Shown here: piece by piece, positions 34,033-42,847 of the stretch
Layout: the number at the start of each line of letters is the position of its first letter
Numbering within the stretch: position 1 is the stretch's first letter
NCBI RefSeq assembly: GCF_017368455.1
Contig: NZ_JAFNJU010000002.1
Span: 1 to 64,000 of the forward strand
Direction: 5' to 3'
From: Proteiniclasticum aestuarii
Lineage (GTDB): Bacteria > Bacillota > Clostridia > Clostridiales > Clostridiaceae
Length of the DNA: 64,000 nucleotides
Position numbers and translations under genes: made by a program
Notes under the pieces: model-generated
What the model was told of the DNA's origin: nothing
What the model saw: only the letters and a program-made list of their open reading frames with translations
Database searches by the model: none

Positions 34033-34071
34033 AAAAAGAAGTTCGCTTCACTTTCATGAAACGAACTTCTT
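34033..34071 (-). terminator. Rho-independent terminator
   Basis: A 15-bp stem with one mismatch (arms 34036-34050 and 34057-34071) and a 6-base loop is followed on the minus strand by TTTTTGG. It ends the SH3-repeat gene. Confidence 0.8.
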
Positions 34072-34087
34072 GCAGCCTCTCTGATGT

Positions 34088-36886
34088 CTAGTTGAATTTA
34101 GGATAGTAGAACTTGAGATCCAGTTTGGTGTTGGGATTCTTGAGCATATAGGCTTCAATCTGTTCTTTGATTCTACCTGCCTGCTTCTGCGCCCAGCCGA
34201 GGTCTGTGGCATACTCATGGTTCATGTCTTCCTGAAAATTGAATCTCATCTTGAAGAGCGTGTTCTGGCTGGTGGCTCTGTTGATGTAGTTTGTTCCAAT
34301 CCACTTGGCTCCGCCCATGATGGCCTCCTCCACAGAGAACCACTTTTCCTGATAGGCTTTCTGAGCCCCCCAGAGATTCGCATTGCTGTCCCAGGCGCCG
34401 ATTCCGAATACGTTGTAGACCATCTTGTCCTTGTCTTCTTCCGGAATGCTGTCTGGAATGATCGAGGATTCGTCCCCGAACTTAGCATAGGTTGCTGTGA
34501 CCTTCTGGCCATTGGCCAGCACCGATGTGCCATGGCCTGTTTCCAGAATGGCATGACTTGCCAGATAGATCGGATTGACATTATAGGTCTGTCCTGCTAG
34601 CAGGAAGGCTTCTCCCATTTCATGAAGAACTCCTTTTCCGCTCAGCATGTTATCCAGCTGAGCCGCCGTGACACTGAGCTCTTGATCATATCTGAGATCC
34701 ATGAACATATATTTGTTGGCGTCATCGTAAATATAGTTTCCTGGGTCCAGATGATACTGGATTTCATTCATGGTCGCATTGACAAATCCGTTTCTTGAGA
34801 TCTTCGGCCATACGGACTTCTTCGTCTCCAGCACCGCATATTCATCTCTGGTCCTGGTCTGCTGCTCTGCAATGAATCGATCCGTCTGGGACCCCCTCAA
34901 AATAATGGTTCTCGAATAGACTGTTCCATCTTTTCCGGTCATCTCCACTCTTACAGCATTCATGCCTGTGGCGGAAAGATCTGCTGCACTCAGCGTAAAG
35001 GAATAATCCGCATTCTTATATCCTGTATAGGTGGAGTAGCTTCCAGTCGCGGAAGACGCAGTGCCATAATTTACAGCACCCTTGTCCTTTCCGTTGACAT
35101 AGTATTTCATCCCCGTAACCCCATCCGCCTGGATGGCATATCCGCTGATGGTGACATTCGAGGTAGGCACTGCCTGTCCGTCTGTGATACCGGATAGGGT
35201 CATGACCGGAGCAGGTTTTGTCATGCTGAAGGTGGAGGAGACTTTTTTCACTGTGCCATCCTTGGCAGTGGCAGTGACCACTAAAGTGTGACTGCCTACG
35301 GAAAGAGCTGCCTTATCTATGGAGAAGCGGAAGCCCAGTTTATCCAGTGTGTATCCATCGCTGTACAGCGTATGAAGTTCCGGTCTATCATACCTCTCCA
35401 CGGTGATTGCTCTGCCATCTATGGTGGCTGTTACGGACGCTATCCCATCCATGGTGACGGCTCTGCCCACCACATGCACATTCGCATTATTGTAGGTGGT
35501 CTTCAGTTCATCTATGAGAAGTACTGCAGGTTTCTTCTCCACCACTGGGATTTCCTCTACCGGTTCTTCCACCACCGGCGGCACTGTGCTTACCATGGTG
35601 GTCAGATACTGGCTGGAGACCCAGCCTTTCTTTCCATTATAGATCACATTGGACCAGCCATTTGAGGTGGAATAGATGGAGACTTCTCCACCTTTTGGTA
35701 TGGTGAGGATGATGGCATTGCTCGTTCCCGCTCCAGTTCTCATGTTGAGATTCACTGTGGTCTTACTGGTGCCTATGATAACAGGTGTTTCTGGTGTTGG
35801 AGTCGGAGTGGGCGTTGGCGTTGGCGTCGGTGCAGGTACCACTGCAGTCAGATACTGACTGGAGACCCATCCCTTCTTACCGTTGTAGGTCACATTGGAC
35901 CAGCCATTAGTGGTGGAATGCACTGTAACGGTGCCTCCCTTTGGTATGGTGAGGATAATCGCATTGCCTGTGCCGGCTCCCGTTCTCAGATTCAGATTCA
36001 CCGTGGTCTTACTGGTGCCCAGATCCCCTGGCGTCTCGGGTGCAGGAGTTGGCGTCGGTGTGGGTGTAGGCGCTGGTGTTGGTACTATTGCAGTCAGGTA
36101 CTTGCTAGAGACCCATCCCTTCTTTCCATTGTAGGTCACATTGGACCAGCCATTTGAGGTGGAGTGCACCGTAACGGTGCCTCCCTTCGGTATGGTGAGA
36201 ATAATTGCATTGCCTGTGCCAGCTCCTGTTCTCAGATTCAGATTCACTGTGGTCTTACTAGTTCCCAGATTCCCTGGCGTCTCGGGCACAGGTGTCGGTG
36301 TAGGCGATGGGGCTGGTGTCGTCACATTTACGATGCCTGTCAGGTACTGACTGGATACCCACCCCTTCTTTCCATTGTAGGTCACATTGGACCAGCCGTT
36401 TGAAGTGGAATGAATGGTGACGCTTCCGCCTTTTGGAATAGTTAAAATAATGCCGTAGCCTGTTCCCGCTCCTGTTCTCATATTCAGATTTACGGACGTC
36501 TTTCCCGTCTTCACGGTCTCCTGCGTACTGGCAGGAGGCTGTACGGTTGATGTTCCTGTAGCCTGAAACGATACATAGATCGGATTTGCGGAAATATAGA
36601 GACCATTGTCCAGTCGATACATTTCCTTTCCGGAAACATTCAGCTTCTGCAGGACATTGAATGTTGTCCCCTGATTATATACTTTTGTTCTGGCAGACCA
36701 GTCCCCACTGGAATAAGTCCAGATGGATGAGGCTTTCACGGTCACAACGCCCTGGGTTTCATTGACCACTGTCGCCGCATAAACATCCGCGGGTTCCCTA
36801 TAGTTCACCGCTACCACTGAAGTCATACCAACCGTAAGTGCCACCGTCGTCTTCAGAATGATATTTCTTGTATTCTTACTCAGCAT
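34088..36886 (-). CDS. Secreted glucosaminidase-like protein with four SH3b repeats
   Basis: The protein of about 932 residues is exported (hydrophobic segment NIILKTTVALTVGMTSVVAV near the N-terminus). A degenerate SH3-like module is followed by four bacterial SH3 modules in an exact 82-residue repeat, each with a core like VNLNLRTGAGT and GWSNVTYNGKKGWVSS, joined by Pro/Thr linkers. Two Ig-like modules come next. The C-terminal ~220 residues are a glucosaminidase-type domain with ASHAILETGHGTS, whose glutamate is the likely catalyst. It should bind and trim peptidoglycan. No LPxTG end is present. Two ATGs (36892, 36886) lie close; AGGAGG spacing favours 36886. Confidence 0.85.
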   Translation of the reverse strand: MLSKNTRNIILKTTVALTVGMTSVVAVNYREPADVYAATVVNETQGVVTVKASSIWTYSSGDWSARTKVYNQGTTFNVLQKLNVSGKEMYRLDNGLYISANPIYVSFQATGTSTVQPPASTQETVKTGKTSVNLNMRTGAGTGYGIILTIPKGGSVTIHSTSNGWSNVTYNGKKGWVSSQYLTGIVNVTTPAPSPTPTPVPETPGNLGTSKTTVNLNLRTGAGTGNAIILTIPKGGTVTVHSTSNGWSNVTYNGKKGWVSSKYLTAIVPTPAPTPTPTPTPAPETPGDLGTSKTTVNLNLRTGAGTGNAIILTIPKGGTVTVHSTTNGWSNVTYNGKKGWVSSQYLTAVVPAPTPTPTPTPTPTPETPVIIGTSKTTVNLNMRTGAGTSNAIILTIPKGGEVSIYSTSNGWSNVIYNGKKGWVSSQYLTTMVSTVPPVVEEPVEEIPVVEKKPAVLLIDELKTTYNNANVHVVGRAVTMDGIASVTATIDGRAITVERYDRPELHTLYSDGYTLDKLGFRFSIDKAALSVGSHTLVVTATAKDGTVKKVSSTFSMTKPAPVMTLSGITDGQAVPTSNVTISGYAIQADGVTGMKYYVNGKDKGAVNYGTASSATGSYSTYTGYKNADYSFTLSAADLSATGMNAVRVEMTGKDGTVYSRTIILRGSQTDRFIAEQQTRTRDEYAVLETKKSVWPKISRNGFVNATMNEIQYHLDPGNYIYDDANKYMFMDLRYDQELSVTAAQLDNMLSGKGVLHEMGEAFLLAGQTYNVNPIYLASHAILETGHGTSVLANGQKVTATYAKFGDESSIIPDSIPEEDKDKMVYNVFGIGAWDSNANLWGAQKAYQEKWFSVEEAIMGGAKWIGTNYINRATSQNTLFKMRFNFQEDMNHEYATDLGWAQKQAGRIKEQIEAYMLKNPNTKLDLKFYYPKFN
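35565..36548 (-). repeat. Tandem repeat, 246-bp period, four copies, within the SH3b gene
   Basis: The same marker, TCACATTGG, occurs at 35644, 35890, 36136 and 36382, exactly 246 bases apart each time. The unit encodes one SH3 module plus its linker. The middle two copies are nearly identical in protein sequence, while the outer ones have drifted. Copy number could vary between strains by recombination. The outer limits given are approximate. Confidence 0.85.
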
Positions 36887-36892
36887 ATCCAT

Positions 36893-37147
36893 TTTCCTCC
36901 TGATTGGTGAATCATTAATATCTGCTTCCATGTCATTATACAATGCTAAAATGAAGTATCCTCGTGAAAAGATTGAGCATACATTAAAGATAATTATCTA
37001 TCATAAATTATAGCACTACTAATGAATTTGTGAATCGATTTCATGAAATGCATCAGTATTTATCGAAAAATTCACAATTAGGAGGAATACTGTTCCAAAA
37101 TTTTTACTGGTGTTACTCTATTTCTTTCAGTGAGGATTTTATCATCA
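36893..37147. other. AT-rich non-coding gap
   Basis: No gene is seen. On the minus strand TATAAT (36940-36935) could be the -10 of the SH3-repeat gene, but no good -35 lies at the right distance. The rest shows nothing I can name. Confidence 0.4.
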
Positions 37148-37188
37148 GAAAAAGAATGTCTGAATAAAACTTGATATTCAGGCATTCT
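37148..37188 (-). terminator. Rho-independent terminator
   Basis: AGAATGTCTGAA (37153-37164) pairs with TTCAGGCATTCT (37177-37188) with one G-T pair and a 12-base loop; TTTTTCTG follows on the minus strand. It closes the DJ-1/PfpI gene. Confidence 0.75.
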
Positions 37189-37234
37189 TATATTTCTTCA
37201 GATCAATTATACATTTTTTAGGCACTATACTACA

Positions 37235-37816
37235 CTATTCGTTCCTGTGATCAAACAGGAAGTTATACTGCATGTCTTCACGAAGTCTTTCCGACTCTTC
37301 CTTCATTCCCAGAGTTTCAAGAATTCTGAAGCCCATCTCCATGGACGTTCCCGCTCCTCTTGAGGTCAGGATGTTTCCAGAAGACACGAAAACCTTATCC
37401 ATATAGGATTTCGGTGTGATCTTATCTTTGAACGTCGGTGCGGAGGTGGCATCATGCTCCTTGAGAATACCAGCCTCATTCAGCACCCAGGGTGCTGCGC
37501 AGATGGCTCCGATGAAGGTTCCATCCTCATTGTACTTCTGAAGCAGCTTTATGACGTTCTCATTATCCGCCAGATTGTTCACCCCTGGAACACCTCCTGG
37601 AAGATAGATCAGGTCATACTCATCATTGTAGATATCGATGAAATCCAGTCTCACATCACTCTTGATGGTGATGTTGTGAGAACCTGTGACATATTCCTTC
37701 TCCGTGATGCTGCAGACCTGCACATTCACCTTGGCTCGTCTCAGAATATCAATGACGGACACCGCTTCAATTTCCTCAAAACCAGGCGCCAGCAGTACCA
37801 TTACTCTTTTATTCAT
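37235..37816 (-). CDS. DJ-1/PfpI family protein
   Basis: The 193-residue protein has the family nucleophile elbow with C106 in GAICAAPW and the conserved acid in FEEIEA (about 13-18), as in YajL/DJ-1 rather than the PfpI proteases. Members act in oxidative or carbonyl stress, with glyoxalase, deglycase or chaperone activities reported. It is a single gene with AGGAGG about 13 bases before the ATG and its own terminator. Confidence 0.88.
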   Translation of the reverse strand: MNKRVMVLLAPGFEEIEAVSVIDILRRAKVNVQVCSITEKEYVTGSHNITIKSDVRLDFIDIYNDEYDLIYLPGGVPGVNNLADNENVIKLLQKYNEDGTFIGAICAAPWVLNEAGILKEHDATSAPTFKDKITPKSYMDKVFVSSGNILTSRGAGTSMEMGFRILETLGMKEESERLREDMQYNFLFDHRNE

Positions 37817-38005
37817 TCTTTCATAACCTCCTATGCAATCCCCTTCTCCAGGTTTTATTTAGCTTTTCGCTATAGATTAGCTACATTATACCATGATTGG
37901 GTAAAATACACAGGAATTACAGCGTCAAATCGTAACAAATAGCGTAATTTTCTGTTAATTTTATAATCACAATGGTGTCTTCTCACATCCATCATGCAAT
38001 CCAGA

Positions 38006-38045
38006 AAGTCTAAAAGACAGCTTTCCGGAGAAAGCTGTCTTTTAG
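38006..38045 (-). terminator. Rho-independent terminator of the amidohydrolase-carbamate kinase operon
   Basis: A perfect 16-bp stem (arms 38010-38025 and 38030-38045) with a 4-base CGGA loop has an A-rich upstream and T-rich downstream arm on the minus strand. It lies 45 bases after the carbamate kinase stop. Confidence 0.85.
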
Positions 38046-38089
38046 GATGCTTAGGATTGGACCGATTCAGATGCCGTACCCGCTTTGTA

Positions 38090-39007
38090 CTACGCTTCCA
38101 TACAGTAGATGATGGTACCACTTTTCCCCACCAGAGCCTCTGTGGTTTTCTCCAGAGATCCGATGATGGCCTTTCTGTTCTTGCCGGATTCCGCAAATCG
38201 GATGCCTGTGACCACTTTGGGCAGCATGCTGCCCGGTGGAAACTGATCCGCCTGAATATGCGTTCTGGCTTCTTCGGTACTCATGCTGGACAGGTTTTCC
38301 TGATTCTTCTTGCCGAAATTGATGGCTACCCGGTCTACCCCAGTCAGCATGAAGATGTAGTCGCAGTCGATGAGCTCCGCCAGCTTTCCGCTGGAGTAGT
38401 CCTTATCGATGACCCCTTCCGCGCCGACGCATTCCACGCCTTTTCGGATTACAGGGATCCCGCCACCGCCGCCGGTGATGACGATATGGCCTTTGTCCAG
38501 CAGAGTACTGACCGATTCCTTTTCCATGATATCCAGTGGTTCAGGAGAAGGCACCACTCTGCGGTAGCCCCTTCCTGAATCTTCAATGAAGGGATAGCCG
38601 TTTCTTCTCTCCAGCTCTTCCGCTTCTTCCAGCGTCAGGAACGGTCCGATGGGCTTCTGAGGATTACGGAAGGCCTCATCATGCTCATCCACCACCACCT
38701 GGGTCACCAGAGACACCACTTCTTTGTCGATGCTTCTGCGTGCAAGTTCCGATTTAAGCACATTCTGCAGATGAAACCCGATGTATCCCTGGCTCATGGC
38801 CGTGCACTCGGCCAAAGGCATGTCATGAGAGGTGAGCGCATCATGGATCATCCCCACCTGAGGACCGTTGCCATGGGTGATGATGACTTCATGTCCCTTT
38901 TCGATGAGATCCGTGATGGGCACCACCGCAGCCTTCAGCAGCTGAAGCTGCTCGCTGGAGGAATTGCCCAGGGCGTTTCCGCCCAGAGCGATGAGAATTC
39001 TACTCAT
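38090..39007 (-). CDS. arcC: Carbamate kinase
   Basis: The 305-residue enzyme moves phosphate from carbamoyl phosphate to ADP, giving ATP, with carbamate decaying to ammonia and CO2. It has the amino-acid-kinase fold with LIALGGNALG at the start, THGNGPQVG (about 46-54) and the C-terminal half with GGGGIPVI (about 205-212). The ATG at 39007 overlaps the DUF1116 gene end by 8 bases; a longer start at 39037 would run further into that gene. No arginine deiminase or ornithine carbamoyltransferase is nearby, so the carbamoyl phosphate probably comes from the FdrA trio, as with the E. coli allantoin-linked kinase. Confidence 0.92.
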   Translation of the reverse strand: MSRILIALGGNALGNSSSEQLQLLKAAVVPITDLIEKGHEVIITHGNGPQVGMIHDALTSHDMPLAECTAMSQGYIGFHLQNVLKSELARRSIDKEVVSLVTQVVVDEHDEAFRNPQKPIGPFLTLEEAEELERRNGYPFIEDSGRGYRRVVPSPEPLDIMEKESVSTLLDKGHIVITGGGGGIPVIRKGVECVGAEGVIDKDYSSGKLAELIDCDYIFMLTGVDRVAINFGKKNQENLSSMSTEEARTHIQADQFPPGSMLPKVVTGIRFAESGKNRKAIIGSLEKTTEALVGKSGTIIYCMEA

Positions 39008-40430
39008 TTGCCTTCCCCCTTCTCTCCATATACGCACGAAGCGCCTTTCTGAAACACTCCATAGGCGGACTCACAAGTCCTGCCCCCACCTGACCGACGC
39101 CGGCCACTTTATGGGCCATACCCGTATTGATGATGGGCAGCGTTCCTGTAGCCAGAACCTTCATGACATCGATGCCGATGGCAGAGCCTCTGAAGTCCAG
39201 CGTAGGAATGGAGTAGTTGGTATTTTCCGATGTGGTGATGGTGAACATCTTCTCGCTGTAGGCGATGGCATCGGACACCGTTCCTCCCACAAACTGCACG
39301 ATGGCTGGAGATCCGCCCATGGCGAATCCGCCGATGCCCATGGTTTCCGTGATGGTGCTGTCTCCGATGTCCGGATTGGCATCCTCTTCCGTGAAGCCAG
39401 GGAACAGAAGTCCGCGGATCTTATCGGCAGGTGCGGTGAACCAGGTGTCTTTGCCCATACCGCTGACACGGATCCCGAAGTCCACGCCGTTTCTTGCCAT
39501 GGTGGTGACCACCGTGGCATGGTCCACATTGGACGCCGCATCACAGGCAGCCTTGCAGGCCGGCATGGAGAGGTTGAGGAAGTAGTGGTCATTGCCCCGG
39601 ATGAAATCCACAGCTCGCTGAACCGCCGCTCTGTCCTCCTCCAGCATAAAGAAATAAGGAATCACTTCTCTGAAGAACAGACTTGTGGCCGCCTTGTTTC
39701 TGTTATGACATTCATCACCCATATGGACCGCCTGGGAAATGAGAGACTTGATGTCCACCCCATCGCCTTTTAAGGCAAGAACTTTCTTCAGGAGAGGATA
39801 GAACTCTTCCCGGATCCACTTCAGGCGTGTGATGACGCTCTCATCATATGCGCCGTAACGCAGCACCTTTCCGAGGCCTTCGTTGACCGTACAGTAGGCA
39901 TAGTTGCCGTGGGTCATGTCCTTGATGATATGCACCGGCATATGAGGAGAGATGATGCCCGCCATGGGGCCCACCGCATTGTGCTCATTGCAGGGGGAGA
40001 ACTTTATGGTGCCAGACTCTATGAGCTTTATGGCTGCTTCTTCACTAGACGCTCTTTCTTCGAAGAGAAGAGCACCGATGACCGCCCCCTTCATGGGTCC
40101 GCACATTCTCTCCCAGGTGATGGGTGGTCCTGCGTGCAGGATGGTGTTCTCATCCATGCCTGGAATCACATCAATGGCCAGGGCCATATCCACAAGAACA
40201 CCATGAGAGCTCTTCATGATCTCCACCACTTTCTGGTTGGCTGTGGCGATGCGCTCGTCATTTTCCAGTTCATCCAGGAAGGAGACCAGCTCCACATCGC
40301 CTCCGGCAGGCGGTCTCCACTCCACGTGCAGGACCGAACGCTCCTGCAGCTTCAGATCTTCCAGGAAGCTCTGTGCACCCACATTGATGATTTTCGCTTC
40401 CCCTTGCAGTAATCTGCTTATTTCATTCAT
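39000..40430 (-). CDS. ylbE: DUF1116 protein, YlbE-like (carbamoyltransferase subunit)
   Basis: The 476-residue protein belongs to the DUF1116 family (E. coli YlbE/AllG), one of three proteins linked to oxamate carbamoyltransferase, which splits oxalurate with phosphate. Segments that fit are DMALAIDVIPGMDENTILH (about 97-115), GPPITWERMCGPMKGA (116-131), MPACKAACDAASNVDHATVV (about 286-305) and MGIGGFAMGGSPAIVQFVGG in the 364-385 region. It is cytosolic and 4 bases after fdrA, with GGAGG before the ATG. The catalytic residues are not known to me. Its tight coupling with fdrA and arcC supports a shared complex. Confidence 0.85.
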   Translation of the reverse strand: MNEISRLLQGEAKIINVGAQSFLEDLKLQERSVLHVEWRPPAGGDVELVSFLDELENDERIATANQKVVEIMKSSHGVLVDMALAIDVIPGMDENTILHAGPPITWERMCGPMKGAVIGALLFEERASSEEAAIKLIESGTIKFSPCNEHNAVGPMAGIISPHMPVHIIKDMTHGNYAYCTVNEGLGKVLRYGAYDESVITRLKWIREEFYPLLKKVLALKGDGVDIKSLISQAVHMGDECHNRNKAATSLFFREVIPYFFMLEEDRAAVQRAVDFIRGNDHYFLNLSMPACKAACDAASNVDHATVVTTMARNGVDFGIRVSGMGKDTWFTAPADKIRGLLFPGFTEEDANPDIGDSTITETMGIGGFAMGGSPAIVQFVGGTVSDAIAYSEKMFTITTSENTNYSIPTLDFRGSAIGIDVMKVLATGTLPIINTGMAHKVAGVGQVGAGLVSPPMECFRKALRAYMERRGKANE

Positions 40431-40434
40431 CTCA

Positions 40435-41976
40435 TTACCTCCTTGCTCCCACGATTGCAGCGGCCGCCAGTGCCGCCTCTCTGTTGCTGTCGAAGACCAG
40501 TATGCCGTTTTCCTTCAGCAGTCTTCTCTGCAGCTTGTAGTCCTGCTTGTCCAGTTCTGTTCCCAGCACATAGGCTGCGAAGATGATTTCTCTGCCTTCT
40601 TCTTCAGCGAGGGCTCTGGCCTTTTCGATGGCCTTGAGAGAAACCTCCACCGCCGCATCGTGAGAACCGTATCCCAGCTCGTAGTCCAGAAGAATCACCG
40701 CTGTCTTCGGGTCTCTTGCAGCATGGAGTATATGCTCATTGCGAAGAGAGGGTTCGATCATGGGATGAGGTTTGCCGTTGGTGTACTCATCCTCACCCAG
40801 ATCCAGAAGCACGTGTCCGGTCTCAGCAGCTTCTCCGCTGAGCTTCTCTTCGGGCTTTTTGGCCACGTTGCTCTTCACCTTGCCCAGCTTCTCACGAAGA
40901 ATGGTCAATGCTTCCGCGCACAGGGTCCCTCCTCCATATAGCGCTCTAACATTCTCCTGTGTGCTCTTCAGCTTCTGGCTGTAGGTCTTTGGATCAAATC
41001 CTTCCAGGAGGGTTTTTCTCACCGCTTCTCCCTTAAGTAGAGACACGGCCTTCTCCGCAGCTTCATACAATCCGCTGACAAAGTGCACATGGTCCGGATT
41101 CTCATCCTTAGCTTTTCCGTCCAGGAAGCAGACCACCACAGGCTTTTCAACTTTTCTCAGTTCATCATAGATGACATCGGCGATGGCCTTTGCCGGCGGC
41201 TTGGATACCAGCACCAGCACTTTTGTCTTGTCATCGGCTGCCAGAGCCCGGATACCTTCCAGCATCATGATGCCTCCGATTTCCTCCCGAAGATCTCTTC
41301 CGCCGGTGCCGATGCCATGGGAGACGCCGCCCCCCAGGTGATGAATCTGCACCATGACTTCCTGAAGACCGGTTCCAGATGCCCCCACAATGCCGATGCC
41401 TCCAGGTCTCACATCATTGGCAAAGCATAGCCCTGTGCCGTTGATGCTGGCTGTACCGCAGTCCGGTCCCATGACGAGAAGTCCCTTGTCTCTACCCATC
41501 TCCTTCAGCGCTCTTTCCTCTTCCAGAGACATGTTGTCACTGAAGATCATCACGTGAAGTCCCTTCTTCAGGGCTTCTCTGGCTTCTCTTGCCGCATAGA
41601 TGCCCGGCACGGAGATGATGGCCACATTGGCTTCCTCCATTCTCTCACAGGCTTCCTTTATGCTCTCGGGGGCTTTGGCTTCCCCTTTGTCCTTTTTCTT
41701 CTTCCTGGATGTCAGAAGCTCCTCAATCATGGCAAAGGCTTCCTCCAGCCCTTCCTCGTTCTCGGCGGATACCGCCACAATGAGATCCGATGCGGCTGCC
41801 GCATCCACTTCCTCGTTGGAAAGAGCTACGCTCTTCAGAAGATCCTTGTTCATCTGAGTCGCCATGGAGATCACGGCGTTGTCCACGCTTTCCATATCCA
41901 GAATCTTCCCCGTCAGTGACATCAGCGTCACAGAATCATAATAGACATTTTTTCTGATTTCAGTTTTATTGACCAT
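40435..41976 (-). CDS. fdrA: FdrA family protein (acyl-CoA synthetase-like carbamoyltransferase subunit)
   Basis: The 513-residue protein resembles FdrA/AllF of E. coli. Its middle part looks like the alpha subunit of succinyl-CoA synthetase: VMGPDCGTASINGTGL, GGIGIVGASGTGLQEV, and a GGGVSHGIGTGGRD segment that may hold a phosphorylated histidine. An N-terminal part precedes it and a ligase-like lobe follows, with FLDGKAKDENPDHVHFV and LLDYELGYGSHD. With YlbE and YlbF it is proposed to transfer a carbamoyl group from an N-carbamoyl amide to phosphate. The ATG at 41976 follows GGAGG by 5 bases and overlaps the DUF2877 gene by 11 bases; earlier in-frame ATGs lie inside that gene. Confidence 0.88.
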   Translation of the reverse strand: MVNKTEIRKNVYYDSVTLMSLTGKILDMESVDNAVISMATQMNKDLLKSVALSNEEVDAAAASDLIVAVSAENEEGLEEAFAMIEELLTSRKKKKDKGEAKAPESIKEACERMEEANVAIISVPGIYAAREAREALKKGLHVMIFSDNMSLEEERALKEMGRDKGLLVMGPDCGTASINGTGLCFANDVRPGGIGIVGASGTGLQEVMVQIHHLGGGVSHGIGTGGRDLREEIGGIMMLEGIRALAADDKTKVLVLVSKPPAKAIADVIYDELRKVEKPVVVCFLDGKAKDENPDHVHFVSGLYEAAEKAVSLLKGEAVRKTLLEGFDPKTYSQKLKSTQENVRALYGGGTLCAEALTILREKLGKVKSNVAKKPEEKLSGEAAETGHVLLDLGEDEYTNGKPHPMIEPSLRNEHILHAARDPKTAVILLDYELGYGSHDAAVEVSLKAIEKARALAEEEGREIIFAAYVLGTELDKQDYKLQRRLLKENGILVFDSNREAALAAAAIVGARR

Positions 41977-42847
41977 AATTTCCTCCAGTATTTTCAGTTT
42001 CAAGTAACATTTCCAGTGCGAACATGGCACCTGTGGCCATATCCGTTCCGGAAGTTGACCCAATATTCAGTAATTTCTCCATAGACTTCCTGCATTCCGG
42101 AAGGGCTACGCCGCCTAGAATCCGTTCACAGAATTCCGACAGCGGCTCTATATATCGTTCCTTCACTCCGTGAAGGAGCATTTCTCTGCTGACATCCGTC
42201 GTATCCATGGCTTCTGCCAGGAGGGTCTCCCTGAGGGACTGCCTCCAGACGTCCGTCACCGGATGCCGGAAATGGCGGCTCATGCACAGGTAACCCAGAC
42301 AGAAGTCATCTCCAGAGGGCGTCAGCCCTCTCCCCAGGCCCAAGAGTCTTCCGAAATCGGGAGACTCCCTGAGGTGTCCGATTCTTAATGCCAGTTCCTT
42401 CTCCAGGAGATCCGCCCGGTCAGGCGACCCATAGAAGGCTAGACACCCGCCCCCACTGCCGATCTGAAGGAGGTGTTCTCTCGCCCAGGCGTATGCCGCA
42501 GGGAGATCCTGACGGAGGGAAGCCATCCGGAAGGATGGATAGAGCACCTGCGCCTGGCTCAGCGCCACACAAAAGACCCCTTTCACTTCCAGAAGCTCCT
42601 TCGTGACAGACACTTCTTTTCCCTGCAGGTCTTCAAACATGGAGAACCGGAGCGTTTCTCTGATCTGAAACGCGCCTGGTATGTAGTAGCCCTTTTCCAG
42701 CGACAGGGTAAGCAGCTCTCCATGACAGGTTCTGATGTTGACCACACTGTCATAGACACTGTGAACCCTTCCGCTGAGATTCTTTGCTTCATTGACGAGT
42801 TTCACATAAAGGTCCGCATCCATGAAGCTGCAGGTAAGACGCCTCAT
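41966..42847 (-). CDS. ylbF: DUF2877 protein, YlbF-like (carbamoyltransferase subunit)
   Basis: The 293-residue protein matches the DUF2877 family (E. coli YlbF/AllH), the third member of the oxamate carbamoyltransferase set. The conserved segment LLGLGRGLTPSGDDFCLGYL (about 168-187) is the mark of the family, and the C-terminus has STSGTDMATGAMFALEMLL. It overlaps the NCS2 permease gene by 4 bases and fdrA by 11. The presence of all three partners in a row is the strongest support for a carbamoyl-transfer function. Confidence 0.86.
   Translation of the reverse strand: MRRLTCSFMDADLYVKLVNEAKNLSGRVHSVYDSVVNIRTCHGELLTLSLEKGYYIPGAFQIRETLRFSMFEDLQGKEVSVTKELLEVKGVFCVALSQAQVLYPSFRMASLRQDLPAAYAWAREHLLQIGSGGGCLAFYGSPDRADLLEKELALRIGHLRESPDFGRLLGLGRGLTPSGDDFCLGYLCMSRHFRHPVTDVWRQSLRETLLAEAMDTTDVSREMLLHGVKERYIEPLSEFCERILGGVALPECRKSMEKLLNIGSTSGTDMATGAMFALEMLLETENTGGNYGQ

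Noticed and set aside
35565-36548. Regular repeats that might be taken for a CRISPR-like array
   Set aside because: The period is 246 bases, in frame, and each unit codes for an SH3 module and linker. No short repeats with unique spacers are present.
37870-38196. Minus-strand open frame across the end of carbamate kinase
   Set aside because: It runs through the operon terminator hairpin in another frame and shows no conserved features.
38090-39007. Carbamate kinase as part of an arginine deiminase pathway
   Set aside because: No arginine deiminase, ornithine carbamoyltransferase or arginine/ornithine exchanger is near; the gene overlaps the FdrA-linked DUF1116 gene instead.
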